From positions 87 through 6,751 of the forward strand of contig DQGF01000053.1 of the NCBI GenBank assembly GCA_003525045.1: a stretch of 6,665 nt of DNA, in the 5' to 3' direction. A program made the position numbers and the translations under genes. This DNA is from Pseudomonas sp. (GTDB lineage Bacteria > Pseudomonadota > Gammaproteobacteria > Pseudomonadales > Pseudomonadaceae). The notes beneath the pieces were generated by a model, which was given only the letters and a program-made list of their open reading frames with translations, searched no databases and had not been told where the DNA came from. Positions 6,332 to 6,665 of the stretch are shown here, piece by piece (the stretch's first letter is position 1; each line of letters opens with the position of its first letter).

Positions 6332-6665
6332 TTACACTTTATCCGCAGCCTGCGCCCGGGTGGCCGGCAAGGTGAAGCCGGACACCGAACGCCGCAACTG
6401 GCTGGCCATTTTCGCCAGGTTGCCGATGCTCTCGGCGGTGGCCGTGGAGCCGGACGAGGTCTGCGTGGTGATCTGTTGGATCACGTTCATTGTCAGGGAA
6501 ATCTGCCCGGCCGAAGACGTCTGTTGTTGCGCGGCGTTGGAAATACTCTGGATCAGCGCCGCGAGGGTCTTCGATACCCCTTCGATTTCTTCCAGGGCCA
6601 CCCCGGCATCCTGCGCCAGACGCGCGCCGCGCACCACTTCGGTGGTGGTCTGCTCCATGGAAATC
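6332..6665 (-). CDS. pilJ: PilJ, methyl-accepting chemotaxis receptor (C-terminal 110 residues only)
   Basis: The reading frame enters from the window edge and ends at a TAA at 6334-6332. The 110 visible residues are the descending half of a methyl-accepting receptor cytoplasmic hairpin. They include a long amphipathic heptad helix with GVALEEIEGVSKTLAALIQS, then Q/S/T-rich segments (NAAQQQTSSAGQIS, TTQTSSGSTATAES) of the kind that carry glutamate/glutamine methylation sites. The end is SIGNLAKMASQLRRSVSGFT plus a short tail. This SIGNLAKMAS ending is, from memory, characteristic of PilJ rather than of flagellar chemotaxis receptors. The tail ends AADKV and lacks an NWETF-like CheR/CheB tether. 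PilJ is the inner-membrane receptor that feeds ChpA; its periplasmic sensing domain and transmembrane helices would lie upstream, outside the window. chpA begins 49 nt after the PilJ stop, on the same strand and presumably in the same transcript. Confidence 0.9.
   Translation of the reverse strand, partial: ISMEQTTTEVVRGARLAQDAGVALEEIEGVSKTLAALIQSISNAAQQQTSSAGQISLTMNVIQQITTQTSSGSTATAESIGNLAKMASQLRRSVSGFTLPATRAQAADKV

Overview
The window lies inside a type IV pilus-linked chemosensory operon (Pil-Chp family) read entirely on the minus strand. Protein sequence, gene order and high GC content all point to a gammaproteobacterium of the genus Pseudomonas. I infer a non-aeruginosa species (fluorescens/putida/syringae-like), because the giant kinase is shorter than the P. 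aeruginosa protein and pilK does not sit between pilJ and chpA. Species identity cannot be settled from this stretch.

Layout in transcription order (high to low coordinates): (1) the last 110 codons of pilJ, the methyl-accepting receptor, end at 6332. (2) A 48-nt spacer follows, holding the chpA ribosome binding site and a small inverted repeat. (3) chpA fills about 89% of the window (6282 to 382) and encodes a 1966-residue hybrid CheA-type histidine kinase. (4) chpC, a CheW-like adaptor, starts at 389, overlaps the end of chpA by 8 nt, and runs off the window edge after 129 codons. No tRNA, rRNA, mobile element, CRISPR array or pseudogene was seen, and all long plus-strand reading frames are antisense shadows of chpA.

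From family knowledge, PilJ senses a pilus- or surface-derived signal and CheW-type adaptors (PilI, ChpC) couple receptor to kinase. ChpA then autophosphorylates on its Hpt domains and passes phosphate to response regulators (PilG, PilH and its own C-terminal receiver), controlling pilus extension/retraction and, in P. aeruginosa, cAMP-dependent surface responses.

The most informative part is the internal architecture of ChpA. Seven phosphotransfer-like sites are visible: four canonical HTLKG Hpt sites (H670, H809, H1113, H1255), a degenerate N-terminal HQVHG site (H49), and two where threonine occupies the histidine position (T475 and T951, the latter badly degraded). The last two Hpt modules are a gapless tandem duplication, with 62 of 119 residues identical by hand count. 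This is a lineage variant of a known system. I do not see a previously undescribed system here.
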